Origin: Tardiphaga sp. P9-11
Lineage (GTDB): Bacteria; Pseudomonadota; Alphaproteobacteria; Rhizobiales; Xanthobacteraceae
Direction: 5' to 3'
Assembly (NCBI RefSeq): GCF_008329525.1
Contig: NZ_NPKQ01000009.1
Coordinates: 124,001 to 188,000 of the forward strand
Length of the DNA stretch: 64,000 nucleotides
Position 1 is the first letter of the stretch. Every line of letters begins with the position of its first letter. The position numbers and the translations under genes are program-made. Below, in pieces: positions 1 to 11,194 of the stretch. Below the pieces are notes generated by a model. That model had not been told where the DNA came from and ran no database searches. It saw nothing but the letters and a program-made list of their open reading frames with translations.

Positions 1-399
1 GAAGGCGCTGCCAGTGATGCGTTTTCGGTGCCCGGCCATGACTCCCGCCTGGGTCAGGTCGTCACCAATCTCGTCACCAATGCGCAGTCGTTCTCGACGC
101 CGGGCGGTAAGGTGCGGATCGTCTGCCGCCGCCTGAAAGGCAAGATCGAGATCGTCGTCGACGACGACGGCCCGGGCATCGGACAGGACGCACTCGAACG
201 CATCTTCGAGCGCTTTTATACCGACCGGCCACATCAGGGCTTCGGCCAGAATTCCGGCCTCGGGCTGTCGATCTCCAAACAGATCGTCGAAGCCCATAGC
301 GGCACGATCTGGGCGGAGAACCGCATCGGCCCGGCCGGCGCCGACGGCGAGATCCCGGTGCTGGGTGCGCGCTTCGTTGTGCGGTTGCCTGCGACATGA
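1..399 (+). CDS. chvG: ChvG-type sensor histidine kinase, C-terminal fragment
   Basis: The open frame runs in from the left edge, so only the C-terminal catalytic ATPase domain is present. The N box (QVVTNLVTNA), G1 box (DDDGPGIG), F box (IFERFYTDRP) and G2 box (GLGLSISKQIVEAH) appear in the order of a HATPase_c domain. In alphaproteobacteria a ChvG/ExoS envelope-stress kinase commonly sits just upstream of hprK and the EIIA and HPr genes, and that context is the reason for the name. The stop codon overlaps the start of hprK in an ATGA, so the genes are probably translationally coupled. The sensor and dimerisation domains are outside the window, so the ChvG identity is inferred from the neighbours. 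Confidence 0.85.
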   Translation, partial: EGAASDAFSVPGHDSRLGQVVTNLVTNAQSFSTPGGKVRIVCRRLKGKIEIVVDDDGPGIGQDALERIFERFYTDRPHQGFGQNSGLGLSISKQIVEAHSGTIWAENRIGPAGADGEIPVLGARFVVRLPAT

Positions 400-920
400 A
401 CGCGGATGGCAAAAGCATTCACGCCTCTGCCGTGCTGGTGGATGATCGCGCCGTGCTGATCCGGGGACCGTCCGGCTCCGGAAAGTCGCGGCTGGTATTC
501 GATCTGATCCTTGCCGGTCAGAGCGGTCAGCTTCCCGAGGCCATGCTGGTCGGTGACGACCGGGTCCATCTGGATGTCAGGGACGGAAAGCTGTGGGTAC
601 GGCCAGCGCCCGAACTGGTCGGGCTGCTGGAGATCAGAGGGCTCGGGATCCGACGGCTGGACTGCGCTACCGGCGCCATTGTCGGGCTGGTGGTCGATCT
701 TGACGCACCCGACGCCGCACGCCTGCCGGAGCCGGAAGCGCTCAAAACCACGCTGGAGGGCGTCGAATTAGCTCGAATCCCGGTCGGAACAGGCTTTCAC
801 CCCCTACCCTTGGTAGTAGCTGCTCTGACGACAATCGAGGGTTTGGGAGCGCTGCGACCTTTGGACGATTGCTCGAAGGAAATTGGTAACCATATTAGTC
901 CCACTATCGCCACCGAATAG
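396..920 (+). CDS. hprK: HPr kinase/phosphorylase, short alphaproteobacterial form
   Basis: The 174-residue protein should phosphorylate and dephosphorylate HPr on its regulatory serine. It has the Walker A motif GPSGSGKS (residues 24-31), the acidic pair of VGDDRV (about 52-57) and the HprK signature EIRGLG (79-84). It lacks the N-terminal domain of the roughly 310-residue Firmicutes enzyme, which is the usual alphaproteobacterial form. It overlaps chvG by four bases and lies 131 bases before the EIIA gene. The last 20 or so residues look less conserved. Family and context make the call secure. Confidence 0.9.
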   Translation: MNADGKSIHASAVLVDDRAVLIRGPSGSGKSRLVFDLILAGQSGQLPEAMLVGDDRVHLDVRDGKLWVRPAPELVGLLEIRGLGIRRLDCATGAIVGLVVDLDAPDAARLPEPEALKTTLEGVELARIPVGTGFHPLPLVVAALTTIEGLGALRPLDDCSKEIGNHISPTIATE

Positions 921-1051
921 ACCCGCGCTACTTCCCGCCGCATCCGTGCAATTTAAGGGAGATTCGCGAAGTGCCCTCTTGCATAGGGGCTCTGGATGGT
1001 CAAAGTGGCCCTTTCGTGCGGTGCACCAAAAGCACCCACGAGGAGTTTCCA

Positions 1052-1453
1052 ATGATTGGTCTAGTACTTGTGACCCACGGGCGCCTTGCCGACGAATTTA
1101 AGGCGGCGCTTGAGCACGTAATGGGTCCGCAAAAGCAAATCGAAGCCGTGACAATCGGCGCCGAAGACGATTCCGATTTGTGTCGAAGCGACATTATCGA
1201 AGCGGTCAATCGCGTCGACAGTGGCGATGGCGTAGCCATCCTCACTGACATGTTCGGAGGCACGCCATCGAATCTGGCGATCTCCTGCATGAGCCGGCCG
1301 AAGGTCGAGGTTCTTGCGGGTATCAATTTGCCGATGCTGGTGAAGCTCGCAAAGGTGCGCGAAGAGCGCGCACTGCCCGATGCGATCGCCATGGCACAGG
1401 AAGCCGGCCGCAAATACGTCACCATCGCCAGCCGCGTTCTCGCCGGCAAATGA
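1052..1453 (+). CDS. PTS EIIA component, mannose-family fold, regulatory PTS
   Basis: A 133-residue EIIA of the mannose/sorbose type. The candidate phosphorylated His9 lies in LVTHGRLADEF, and the TDMFGGTPSN segment typical of the family follows. The ATG at 1052 is chosen because AGGAG sits six bases upstream. A longer in-frame reading from 971 crosses this ribosome site and adds unrelated residues. No EIIB or EIIC gene is nearby, so this is probably a regulatory phosphorelay (EI-Ntr, HPr, EIIA) rather than a sugar importer. It overlaps the HPr gene by four bases (ATGA). Confidence 0.9.
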   Translation: MIGLVLVTHGRLADEFKAALEHVMGPQKQIEAVTIGAEDDSDLCRSDIIEAVNRVDSGDGVAILTDMFGGTPSNLAISCMSRPKVEVLAGINLPMLVKLAKVREERALPDAIAMAQEAGRKYVTIASRVLAGK

Positions 1454-1752
1454 ACGACAGCCCAGACGATACGACCGTGTCCGGCAGCGTCTCACGCGAG
1501 ATTCCTATTACCAACAAGCGCGGCCTTCACGCGCGCGCCTCCGCCAAATTCGTGCAGATGGTCGAGCGGTTCAATGCAGACGTCACGGTGACGCGCAACG
1601 GCGAGACCGTTGGCGGTACTTCGATCATGGGCCTGATGATGCTCTCCGCCGGCCCGGGCACCAGCATTCTGGTCGCCGCCAAAGGCGCCGAGGCCCAGGC
1701 GGCACTCGATGCGATCACCGAACTGGTGACCAACAAGTTCGGCGAAGAGTAG
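1450..1752 (+). CDS. ptsH: HPr phosphocarrier protein
   Basis: A 100-residue HPr with both control sites. The phosphotransfer His27 lies in RGLHARAS, and Ser58 in GTSIMG matches Ser46 of Bacillus HPr; the His-Ser distance of 31 residues is the same. An intact regulatory Ser fits the hprK gene three frames upstream. The first 15 residues are an extra tail compared with typical 85-90-residue HPr. The gene is the last of the chvG-hprK-EIIA-HPr run and is convergent with the glycosyltransferase gene, with only 32 bases between the stops. Confidence 0.93.
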   Translation: MNDSPDDTTVSGSVSREIPITNKRGLHARASAKFVQMVERFNADVTVTRNGETVGGTSIMGLMMLSAGPGTSILVAAKGAEAQAALDAITELVTNKFGEE

Positions 1753-1784
1753 CGATCAGTCGAAAGCTCTACGTCAGCGAGCGA

Positions 1785-3416
1785 CTATTTCATCGCTCCA
1801 GGCGCCACCACATAGACATTCCACCGTGTGGTCGTTCCGACATTGCCCTTGAAGAAGCGCCGCGTCGACATCACGATGCGTTCGGCATTCGGGAGATTGT
1901 CCTTCATCCACGATTCGCAGCGCTCGAATTTCCAGTCACCCACCAGGCAGATGCCGATGAAACCATTGCGCTTGGCTTCTTCCATCGACGTCACGCCTGA
2001 TGGCCATGGTTCATAAGGCGTCAGCGGCAGCGGATGGTCCGGACTGTAGAACGTCATCTGCTCGGCAACATCGACGAAGCCCACCACATTACTCCAGCGC
2101 GTGTGGAAGCGCTTGTGCCAGACCTCGGTAAGTTCACGCGCGAGTTGCGAATAGGAGATGTGAGCAAAGTTGCCGTTGGCATCGCGTGGCAGTGACGCGA
2201 TGGCGATCTGCGGCGCGGCCGCTAGCATGACCAGCGACAGCACCAGCCAGATCGCGGCGAGCCGCACCAGCGCGATCCGCGGCACCTTCAGCGCTGGAAT
2301 CGCAATCACCGCCAGTGGCACCAGGAAGAACAGCGAGATGCCCCAATCGGTCTTGATATAGACGTCGAACACCAACGCCCCGATGGGCGGGCCGACGGCG
2401 ACGATGGCCTGGATCAGCCAGATATTCAGGGCCTGATCCCTGCGGACACCGGGGTTTCTCGTCAGTGACCACGGTCGCTTGACGAATGCGCGGGGATCAC
2501 GCGCCACCGACATCCACCAGCGCGGGCTCCAGGCCAGCACCGCAGCGGCCAGACCCAGCGGCAACAGCAGCAGCGCGATATTGTGACCGACATAGCCCCA
2601 TGCCAGTTGCAGGCTCTCCCAGTGCGACGAGATCGCATAGGTATTGCCAGCGTAACGAAATGGCGCGTACTCCACCTGCCGCACCCAGTCGAGATGCGGA
2701 ATCATCGCAGCCACCATTGTCGCGATGGCGATCCATGGCGCCGGCGAGCGCAGAAACAGCATCCGCTGGGGATGGATCAGCGCGGCCAGACCGATGGCGC
2801 CGATCATCGTCACCACCCAGTATTTGGTCATCAGCGCCAGCGCAGCGGCGACGCCAAGCAGGAAACCCGAGCGGATCGTCCGCTTCTCGAAAGCATGCAA
2901 ATAGGCCAGCACCACCAGCGGCAAGGTCACCAGCTGCAGCAGGTCCGGATTGTATTTGAAGCCCTTGAAATTGAAGATCGGGTAGATCGCGACCATCACC
3001 AGCACGAAGAAGGCACGGCGGCGATCGACCACGCGCAGCGCGATCGCCCAGCAAAGGATCATGCCGATGCCGACTGTGACCATGGCGAGCAGATAGGTCG
3101 CCCAGTCCACCGGCGGGAAAAATTTGAACCAGACACCCGAGATCCAGCCCGACAGCGGCGGATGCTTGCCATAGCCCCACAGGAACTTCTGCCCCCAGGC
3201 ATAGCCCTCGGAGACGTCAAAATGGATGTCCTGCGCGGCCTTCACCTGCGTCAGGATAGCGGTCCACAACACCACATGGGCGATCGTGAACCCGACCACC
3301 AGGACGGTGCTCAAATGCGGATCGCAGGCCCATGCGACGAGCCGGGCGGCGCCGCGGCGACCAATTGAGAGAATACCCCGGCGCTTGGGAGGGGCGGAGG
3401 AAGCGATTGTACTCAT
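1785..3416 (-). CDS. GT39/ArnT-like membrane glycosyltransferase
   Basis: A 543-residue polytopic membrane protein of the dolichyl-phosphate-mannose / ArnT superfamily, which transfers sugars from polyprenyl-phosphate donors outside the inner membrane. Hydrophobic segments begin at about residue 38. The first periplasmic loop holds [16 protein letters not shown] followed by [11 protein letters not shown], matching the GT39 pattern of an acidic catalytic residue and a KHPPL motif. About ten further hydrophobic segments and a soluble C-terminal domain ending in WNVYVV follow. The acceptor (lipid A, polysaccharide or protein) cannot be told from the sequence. It stands alone, convergent with HPr and divergent from lepA. 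Confidence 0.8.
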   Translation of the reverse strand: MSTIASSAPPKRRGILSIGRRGAARLVAWACDPHLSTVLVVGFTIAHVVLWTAILTQVKAAQDIHFDVSEGYAWGQKFLWGYGKHPPLSGWISGVWFKFFPPVDWATYLLAMVTVGIGMILCWAIALRVVDRRRAFFVLVMVAIYPIFNFKGFKYNPDLLQLVTLPLVVLAYLHAFEKRTIRSGFLLGVAAALALMTKYWVVTMIGAIGLAALIHPQRMLFLRSPAPWIAIATMVAAMIPHLDWVRQVEYAPFRYAGNTYAISSHWESLQLAWGYVGHNIALLLLPLGLAAAVLAWSPRWWMSVARDPRAFVKRPWSLTRNPGVRRDQALNIWLIQAIVAVGPPIGALVFDVYIKTDWGISLFFLVPLAVIAIPALKVPRIALVRLAAIWLVLSLVMLAAAPQIAIASLPRDANGNFAHISYSQLARELTEVWHKRFHTRWSNVVGFVDVAEQMTFYSPDHPLPLTPYEPWPSGVTSMEEAKRNGFIGICLVGDWKFERCESWMKDNLPNAERIVMSTRRFFKGNVGTTTRWNVYVVAPGAMK

Positions 3417-3542
3417 GGGGCCCTGCCTAGCGCGTTTCGGGCCGGAGTAAAATCAGGATGCCGTGACGGAAACAGGGCCGGAATCCGGGCGAAAACCCGC
3501 ATTAAGGTTGCTGCATCGGGGCCTGAATGCTATCCCGCGCGC

Positions 3543-5348
<1,806 letters not shown>

Positions 5349-5386
5349 GGGCCAACCGACCGCCGTTCTGATTTGAGGCACCGCCT

Positions 5387-5848
5387 ATGGCAGCAACAAG
5401 GAATGCGAACAGAGCGGCGAAGCGACCTCCCCAAGGCTTTTCAGATCCAGCTGTCAAAGCGGCATTCGACCAGCATCCACCGACGATGAAGGCCAGGCTC
5501 TTGGCGCTCCGCCAGCTGATCTTCGAGACTGCCGCGGGAATCGATGGCGTAGGCCCACTCGAAGAGACGCTGAAGTGGAATCAGCCGAGTTATCTCACGA
5601 CGGCAACCGGAAGCGGCAGCACCATACGGATCGACCGGATCAAGGACACCAACGGGTACGCGCTCTACTTCAACTGCAATACCAATCTGGTTGAAACGTT
5701 TCGCTCGCTGTATCCCGAAGACCTGAACTACGACGGTAACCGAAGCATCATCCTCAGCCTCGACGACGACCCTCCCGAAGTCGCTCTGCGCCATTGCGTC
5801 GGACTGGCGCTCACCTATCACCGAAGCAAACGCAAGCCGCGCTCATAG
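5387..5848 (+). CDS. DUF1801 (YdhG-like) domain protein
   Basis: A 153-residue soluble protein. The segment from about residue 30 to 145 looks like a DUF1801 domain: ETLKWNQPSYL, then a conserved hydrophobic core and a C-terminal helix ending LTYHRSKRKP. The molecular function of the family is not established. It lies 38 bases after lepA on the same strand and may be read from the same transcript. The family call rests on sequence resemblance from memory. Confidence 0.7.
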   Translation: MAATRNANRAAKRPPQGFSDPAVKAAFDQHPPTMKARLLALRQLIFETAAGIDGVGPLEETLKWNQPSYLTTATGSGSTIRIDRIKDTNGYALYFNCNTNLVETFRSLYPEDLNYDGNRSIILSLDDDPPEVALRHCVGLALTYHRSKRKPRS

Positions 5849-5929
5849 GCACCGCGAGAAGCATTGAGCGGATTCTGCCACGACGCTTGCCGTTTCGCGG
5901 CTTTTCGGCGCTTCCGCTTGCAGCTGGAA

Positions 5930-6451
5930 ATGAACGGATCCGCCAGTTGCGACGACCCATTCCCGATGAGTGGAAATTGCATTCCAGAGATCTGTCCCGA
6001 CAATCTCGTCCGCCGCTATGACACGGCGCGCGGATGGTTCGTCGATGCACTGTCTATTGCCGCAGCCGCACTGGCCGTATTCCACTACAATCCGGACGGT
6101 GTGATCGCCACGATCGTCGTCTTCATCGGGGCCTACGCCGTCGCGCATTATCTCGGGGACGTGATCTGGCTAACCAGCCTGACTTGGCTCTTGTTGCTCA
6201 CGATGCTGATCTATGCCTGCACCTTCTTCTATACTTTCAGCCACCTCCCGCTGCTCACCGCTTTGCTCCTGACCATGTTCCTTCCGGGAATCGCGCAAGC
6301 CTATGTGATTTGGGATTTGTGGCCCGCGACAAGCCATCCGCTGCCCCTGTTCTGTGTGGCTTGGCTCATCCTGCTGGCGATCTGCATTTTCGAACCAACG
6401 ACGTTCAGCCGGCTGAGCTCCTTCGTCAATGCAAAACGCGGCCGGAGCTAG
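5930..6451 (+). CDS. Small polytopic membrane protein, unknown function
   Basis: Roughly 173 residues from the ATG at 5930. Other in-frame starts exist at 5864 and 5966, and none has a convincing ribosome site. Four or five hydrophobic stretches are visible: ALSIAAAALAVFHY, TIVVFIGAYAVAHYL, SLTWLLLLTMLIYACTFFY, LLTALLLTMFLPGIAQAY and LFCVAWLILLAICIF. No known motif is recognised. It follows the DUF1801 gene on the same strand and precedes a binding-protein gene, with no evident functional link to either. Confidence 0.6.
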   Translation: MNGSASCDDPFPMSGNCIPEICPDNLVRRYDTARGWFVDALSIAAAALAVFHYNPDGVIATIVVFIGAYAVAHYLGDVIWLTSLTWLLLLTMLIYACTFFYTFSHLPLLTALLLTMFLPGIAQAYVIWDLWPATSHPLPLFCVAWLILLAICIFEPTTFSRLSSFVNAKRGRS

Positions 6452-6598
6452 CCGCCGGCACAATTTTCCGCCCGCCGCAATGCGCCAGATTTCTGCGACC
6501 AAACATCCCTCACACCGCCCTTGCCTCCCCGGCCTTCGCCCCTCATGCTGCCGCTACGACGCCGAAAACGGCGCGTATGAAAACTTGGGGAGGATTGA

Positions 6599-7819
6599 AT
6601 GATCGCGCACCGCACGGTTGCGGCTACGACCTTTGCCGTTTCGTTGTTGTTTGGCGCTTCGGCGCTGGCCCAGCAGGCCAACACGCTTCCGCTCAAGATT
6701 GGTGTGCTCGCCGACTTCGCCTCGGTCTATGCCGACATCGGCGGCCAGGGGAATGTCGAGGCGGCCAAGATCGCCATCGAGGAATTCGGCGGCAAGATGT
6801 TCGACAAGCCGATCGAGCTGGTCACCGCCGACGCGCTGAACAAGGCCGACGTCGCCGCCACGATCACGCGCAAATGGTATGAGGCCGAGAATGTCGACAT
6901 GATCGTCGACATGCCGACATCGGCGACTGCGCTGGCCGGCATGGAAATGTCGAAGCAGTTCGAGAAGATCATGATCGTCACCGACGCGGCCTCGTCGGAC
7001 ATCACCGGAAAATCGTGCTCGCCCTATACTGCGCACTGGACCTACGACACCTATGGCAATGCTCACACAGTCGGCAGCGCCATCGTCAAGCAGGGCGGCG
7101 ATTCCTGGTACTTCATCACAGCGGACTATCTGTTCGGCCATTCCATCGAACGTGACACCGGCGATGTCGTGCGCGCGGCAGGCGGCAAGGTGGTCGGCAG
7201 CTCCAAGCATCCGCTGAACACCGCGGACTTCTCGTCCTTCCTGCTGCAGGCACAATCGTCCAAGGCCAAGATCATCGGCATGGCCAATGGCGGTGGCGAC
7301 ACCATCAACACCATCAAGCAGGCGTCGGAATTCGGCATCGTCGCCGGCGGGCAGAAGCTCGCGGGCATCGTGATGTTCATCTCCGACATCCACTCGCTCG
7401 GCCTGAAGATGGCGCAGGGGCTGATCATCACCGAGGCCTATTACTGGGATCTCAACGATCGCACGCGGGCCTTCGGCAAGAAGTTCTTCGACAAGATGAA
7501 GCGGATGCCGACCATGAACCAGGCCGCGACCTACAGCGCCACGCTGCATTATCTCAAATCCGTGCAGGCGGCAGGCACACGTGCCACCAAGCCAGTGCTG
7601 GCGAAGATGCGCGAGATGCCGGTGCGCGACGCCTTCACCGACAACGGCTTCCTGCGCGAGGACGGCCGCATGGTGCACAGCATGTTTCTACTGGAAGTGA
7701 AGAAGCCGGAAGAATCCAAGGCGCCGTGGGATTACTACAAGGTGCTGGCGGAAGTGCCGGGCGATCAGGTGTTCCGGCCGATGAAGGACGGCGGATGCCA
7801 GTATGTGAAGAAGGACTGA
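6599..7819 (+). CDS. LivK-like periplasmic substrate-binding protein
   Basis: A 406-residue type I periplasmic binding protein of the branched-chain amino acid / amide family. The signal peptide ends near ASALAQQ (about residue 24). The mature start LPLKIGVLADFASVYADIGGQGN and the lobe containing HTVGSAIVKQGGDSWYFITADY are typical of this class. A strong ribosome site (GGGGAGG) lies just before the ATG. No permease or ATPase genes are next to it, so it is an orphan binding protein that must use a transporter encoded elsewhere. The ligand is unknown; aromatic acids, amides and branched amino acids are all possible. Confidence 0.85.
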   Translation: MIAHRTVAATTFAVSLLFGASALAQQANTLPLKIGVLADFASVYADIGGQGNVEAAKIAIEEFGGKMFDKPIELVTADALNKADVAATITRKWYEAENVDMIVDMPTSATALAGMEMSKQFEKIMIVTDAASSDITGKSCSPYTAHWTYDTYGNAHTVGSAIVKQGGDSWYFITADYLFGHSIERDTGDVVRAAGGKVVGSSKHPLNTADFSSFLLQAQSSKAKIIGMANGGGDTINTIKQASEFGIVAGGQKLAGIVMFISDIHSLGLKMAQGLIITEAYYWDLNDRTRAFGKKFFDKMKRMPTMNQAATYSATLHYLKSVQAAGTRATKPVLAKMREMPVRDAFTDNGFLREDGRMVHSMFLLEVKKPEESKAPWDYYKVLAEVPGDQVFRPMKDGGCQYVKKD

Positions 7820-7935
7820 GTTTGATCGTCTGGCTTGCCTCAAACAGACCTGCCCCGCCGGTCGCTGGTGTCTCGGAACCAGCGCGACCGGCGGTGTGGA
7901 GGCGTCAACCGTGAGCGCAATTGCGAACGGGCTTA

Positions 7936-8346
7936 TCAGTAGCCGAAGGCGCTGCCGGGATTGGCGAGTTCGGTCAGGGCGCCGATGATCTGATGCTGCC
8001 GATAGGGCTTCGGGATGAAACGGCCGCCATCAGGCAGGTCGCCCTCGTGTATCTTGAAATGGCCTGATGTCGCGATGATGCGGATCGGCGGCCAGCGATT
8101 GGCGACCGCATGGGCGAGCTTGAGCCCGTTCATCGAGCCAGGCATGTCGATATCGGTAAAGATGATGCGGATATCGTCGCGCGCTTCGAGCACGCGGATC
8201 GCAGCGTCAGCATCCTGCGCCTCGATTACCCGGAACCCGGCTTCCGTGATCATTTCGACCGCATACATCCGCAACAGCACGTCATCCTCGACGACAAGGA
8301 CGGTGGTGCGAAGGGCGGTGTCGTTTGCGACAGCGTCATGGGCCAT
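7936..8346 (-). CDS. Stand-alone CheY-like receiver protein
   Basis: A 136-residue single receiver domain. The acidic pocket is E20-D21-D22, the phospho-acceptor is Asp65 in FTDIDMPG, the switch residue lies in IATSGH, and the conserved Lys is in IPKPY. No output domain and no histidine kinase gene is adjacent, so the partner is unknown. Similar orphan receivers are common in Bradyrhizobium and relatives and often serve blue-light or HWE-type kinases, which is inference here. It faces the binding-protein gene upstream across a 116-base gap. Confidence 0.85.
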   Translation of the reverse strand: MAHDAVANDTALRTTVLVVEDDVLLRMYAVEMITEAGFRVIEAQDADAAIRVLEARDDIRIIFTDIDMPGSMNGLKLAHAVANRWPPIRIIATSGHFKIHEGDLPDGGRFIPKPYRQHQIIGALTELANPGSAFGY

Positions 8347-8595
8347 GGGATTTGAACCTTGATGGGCGGTTCCATACGCCAGAGGGCCGAAAGTGGCTCG
8401 TATGGTTGACGAAGGCAGCGGTCGATCAGTCGTGGTCAGGTCGGCAAATGAATCGGGAACGCGAATATGGGAACGTGAACATGGGTCGTGCTGAAACCGT
8501 TTTGGTTCGGATGTTTGCTAAGCAACGTGGCCGGCCATTCGTTCCGTCACCTGCGAGATAATTCGCACTGTGACGGAATCCACGGCGCTACCCGC

Positions 8596-9054
8596 TCAGT
8601 CGGCCTTGCGACCAGCGTCAGTACGGTCGCGGACTGTTTTGAAGACGCCATGCGCGGTCGCAACCACGTGATCGTTCACGCTGACCTCGGTGCTCATGAA
8701 GATCAGGCTCTTGGTGGAACGCACGACCTTGGGGCGCGAGATCATCAGGTCGCCTATCCGCGCGGCATCGACGAAATAAGTATCCATCTGGACCGTGGCG
8801 AGCGCCTCGACCCCCGCAGCCTCGCGCGCCGCCATGCCACAGCTGCGATCGGCCAGCGTCATCACCGCCCCGCCCTGAACCACGCCGCGGCGGTTGCGGT
8901 GCTTGTCCTGGCCGAGGATCGCGAATTCGTGCGCGCCGTGGACGATCCGGTGCCACATCGGGCCGACGAAATGGATGAACCCGTCATCGTCCATGATGCT
9001 CCAGCCGGCGGCTTCGAGTTCGGCATTGGCCGCGTCAGTCGCCGCATCAGACAT
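8596..9054 (-). CDS. PaaI-type hotdog thioesterase
   Basis: A 152-residue hotdog-fold protein. The core includes RRGVVQGGAVMTLADRSCG, which matches the PaaI motif (G-x-x-x-GG-x-x-x-x-l-aD) carrying the catalytic region. The following strands TVQMDTYFVDAARIGDL and TKSLIFMSTEVSVN complete the fold. Enzymes of this family hydrolyse acyl- or aryl-CoA thioesters; the acyl chain cannot be predicted. The gene stands alone, with gene-poor sequence on both sides. Confidence 0.8.
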   Translation of the reverse strand: MSDAATDAANAELEAAGWSIMDDDGFIHFVGPMWHRIVHGAHEFAILGQDKHRNRRGVVQGGAVMTLADRSCGMAAREAAGVEALATVQMDTYFVDAARIGDLMISRPKVVRSTKSLIFMSTEVSVNDHVVATAHGVFKTVRDRTDAGRKAD

Positions 9055-9180
9055 GGATTTTCCTTCTTGGAGATATCGGTGGGCTGGAGGGAGTGAGGGC
9101 TAGGTCATACAAAAGCGGGGGACCGCTGGATAGGACGCCATAAGCCGGTCTTGCCACGGTATCTGCATGGCTCCTCGTTC

Positions 9181-9213
9181 GTCATTCCGGGGCGCGCGTC
9201 GCCGGGGAATGAC
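9181..9213. repeat. Short palindromic repeat, GTCATTCC type
   Basis: GTCATTCC (9181-9188) is mirrored by GGAATGAC (9206-9213) around a GC-rich centre. The same GTCATTCCGGGGCGCG sequence begins the longer palindrome at 13426, so the two belong to one intergenic repeat family. Confidence 0.75.
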
Positions 9214-9630
9214 AGCGTGGGGCGGCAAGACAGCGCCAAACATTTTTTCCTATCCTCCGTTGACATCATCCTCGTCAGGTTTATATTCCCCCCGTCCTGC
9301 CCCACCGAGAGGGGCGATCGCGATCGTCACGTTCGCGGGGTGGGATGCGGTGGACGCCGGAGATGCGGCGTCACGGGAGATGTGGGTGACGGCTGTCTTG
9401 CGGCAGGCCGGATCGTCTGTGGTCAGGATACCACTGGGACAGGCGGCACGGTTTGTCTTGAGATGGAAGAAACCTGCAGATCAAGTGACGGACGACCAAC
9501 TCAAAACGCGTTCGGCTTACTCGCTTGAGGCACCCTGTCCCTTCGCCTTGGGACTGTAATTTTGGTGATGGAATCGTTCGACAGAACCGTTCGCCATGGC
9601 AAAGCGCAAGCAATCGAAAAAACACCGCAT

Positions 9631-9739
9631 GCGGAACGCTGGGCACTTGCCCTGCGCCTCCGAAAGTCCTGATGCACTACCTTGCGGAAGACCGCATCGG
9701 CATCAGGCCCAAGGGTGCAACGGGCACCCGGCGTTCCGC
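9631..9739. repeat. Inverted repeat with about 90-base loop
   Basis: GCGGAACGC (9631-9639) and GCGTTCCGC (9731-9739) are perfect inverted repeats. They are flanked inward by a further partial match (TGGGC against CACCCG). They bound a central segment without coding signs. It could form a large hairpin or be the ends of a degenerate small element. Confidence 0.5.
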
Positions 9740-9947
9740 ACGCCCTCTCACAGGGGGCGGGAATGCAAGAGACGACGGCGCCCCCGCGCCGCAAACAATG
9801 GGGGCGATGTCGTATGTCTGAAGGATAGTGGCTGTTTGACATTCACATCAGCAACGACGCTTGGGCGCCAGAAGTATCCCTCCCTCAAGCGTTGCGTAGC
9901 AATGCGCAGTGGGAGGGAAAGGGAAGAGGCGCTGCCCGATGTACTCC

Positions 9948-10961
9948 CTACACCTTCACCATCCGCTTGCCCCGGTTCTCACCGGCCAGCAATCCGATCA
10001 ACGCCTGCGGCGTATTTTCCAATCCGTCGATGACATCTTCCTGCACCTTGAGCTTGCCCGATGCGACCCAGGACTGCAGATCGGTCAACGCGCGCTCGCG
10101 CTGGTTCATATAGTCCATCACGATGAAGCCCTGCATGGTCAGGCGTTTCACCACGATGAGACCGGGCACGCCGCGCGGGCCGGTCGCAGAGGGCGCACCG
10201 TCATATTGCGAGATGGCGCCGCAGCAGGCGATGCGGCCGTTGAGATTCATCTGTGCGAGACAAGCTTCGAGAATATCGCCACCGACATTGTCGAAATACA
10301 CATCGATGCCACCCGGCGCCGCGGCCTTCAGCGCCTTGAACACCGCGCCGTCCTTGTAATCGACCGCGGCATCGAAACCGAGTTCCCTGGTCAGCCAGTC
10401 GCATTTGTCCTTGCCGCCGGCGATGCCGATCACACGGCAGCCCTTGATCTTGGCGATCTGGCCGACGATGGAGCCGACCGAACCGGCCGCGGCCGAAACG
10501 ACGACGGTCTCGCCTGTCTTGGGCTTGCCGACGTCCAGCAGGCCGAAATAGGCTGTCAGCCCGGCGATGCCATAGACGCTGAGCAGGTGCGTCATCGGTT
10601 CCATTGATGGCATCTTGCTGAGATGCTTGGCCGGCACCGCCGCGTAATTCTGCCAGCCGGTGTCGCCGAACACGATGTCGCCCGGCTTCAGCGCAGGCGA
10701 CTTCGACGACACGACTTCGGCAATGCCGCCGCCCGCCATCACCGTATTGGCCTCGACCGCCGCGCGATAGGTTGCGCCGTGCATCCATGCGCGATTGGCA
10801 GCATCGAGCGAGATGTAACGCACGCGCAGCAGCGCCTCCCCGTCCTTCGGTTCGGGAACCGCACCCTTTGATAGTTTGAAATGCTCGGGCCCCAATTTTC
10901 CTGTGGGCTTTTCGACGAGCAGCACCTGATGATTGATGGTGTCGGTCGTTACGTCGGTCAT
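9948..10961 (-). CDS. NADP-dependent oxidoreductase, CurA/MDR family
   Basis: A 337-residue medium-chain reductase of the leukotriene B4 dehydrogenase / CurA group, which reduces alpha,beta-unsaturated ketones or similar enones with NADPH. The N-terminal part includes TGKLGPEHFKL and SLDAANRAWM. The Rossmann domain has VVVSAAAGSVGSIVGQIAK, where the AAAGSVG motif is typical. YFDNVGG follows. There are no zinc ligands, as expected. The ATG at 10961 is preferred because AGGGAG lies just upstream, while an open frame continuing to 11075 has no such site. The gene is divergent from the symporter gene. Confidence 0.87.
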   Translation of the reverse strand: MTDVTTDTINHQVLLVEKPTGKLGPEHFKLSKGAVPEPKDGEALLRVRYISLDAANRAWMHGATYRAAVEANTVMAGGGIAEVVSSKSPALKPGDIVFGDTGWQNYAAVPAKHLSKMPSMEPMTHLLSVYGIAGLTAYFGLLDVGKPKTGETVVVSAAAGSVGSIVGQIAKIKGCRVIGIAGGKDKCDWLTRELGFDAAVDYKDGAVFKALKAAAPGGIDVYFDNVGGDILEACLAQMNLNGRIACCGAISQYDGAPSATGPRGVPGLIVVKRLTMQGFIVMDYMNQRERALTDLQSWVASGKLKVQEDVIDGLENTPQALIGLLAGENRGKRMVKV

Positions 10962-11194
10962 GGCCGTTGTCTCCCTGTTTTTCTTTTGTCGAAACTTGTT
11001 GCAGTCGCCGCGCATAAAACAATCAGACTGCACAGTTTTTGTAGTTGGCGATGACGCTATGCGGCAGCGCGGCATTCCACAACGGCTATTTGCCGCCTGA
11101 TGATACCGAAACGGTACGCGGCTGACGAAGCTTGTTGCGTGCCCTGATCAATATGACAGACTGTCGCAGTTGGGAATGTGTAACGGGGGTCGGT

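Larger units (their letters stand above)
9055..9947. other. Gene-free, repeat-rich intergenic block
   Basis: Nearly 900 bases between the thioesterase and oxidoreductase genes hold no convincing gene. The open frames here have no ribosome site, no domain and an amino-acid mix typical of random high-GC DNA. Two inverted repeats lie inside, at 9181-9213 and 9631-9739. The stretch around 9275-9430 resembles, from memory, long noncoding repeats scattered in Bradyrhizobium-group genomes. The block may be a decayed repeat cluster or an unrecognised RNA. Confidence 0.6.

Noticed and set aside
9596-9821. Overlapping open frames in the intergenic block
   Set aside because: No ribosome site or domain, and they cross inverted repeats; composition looks random.
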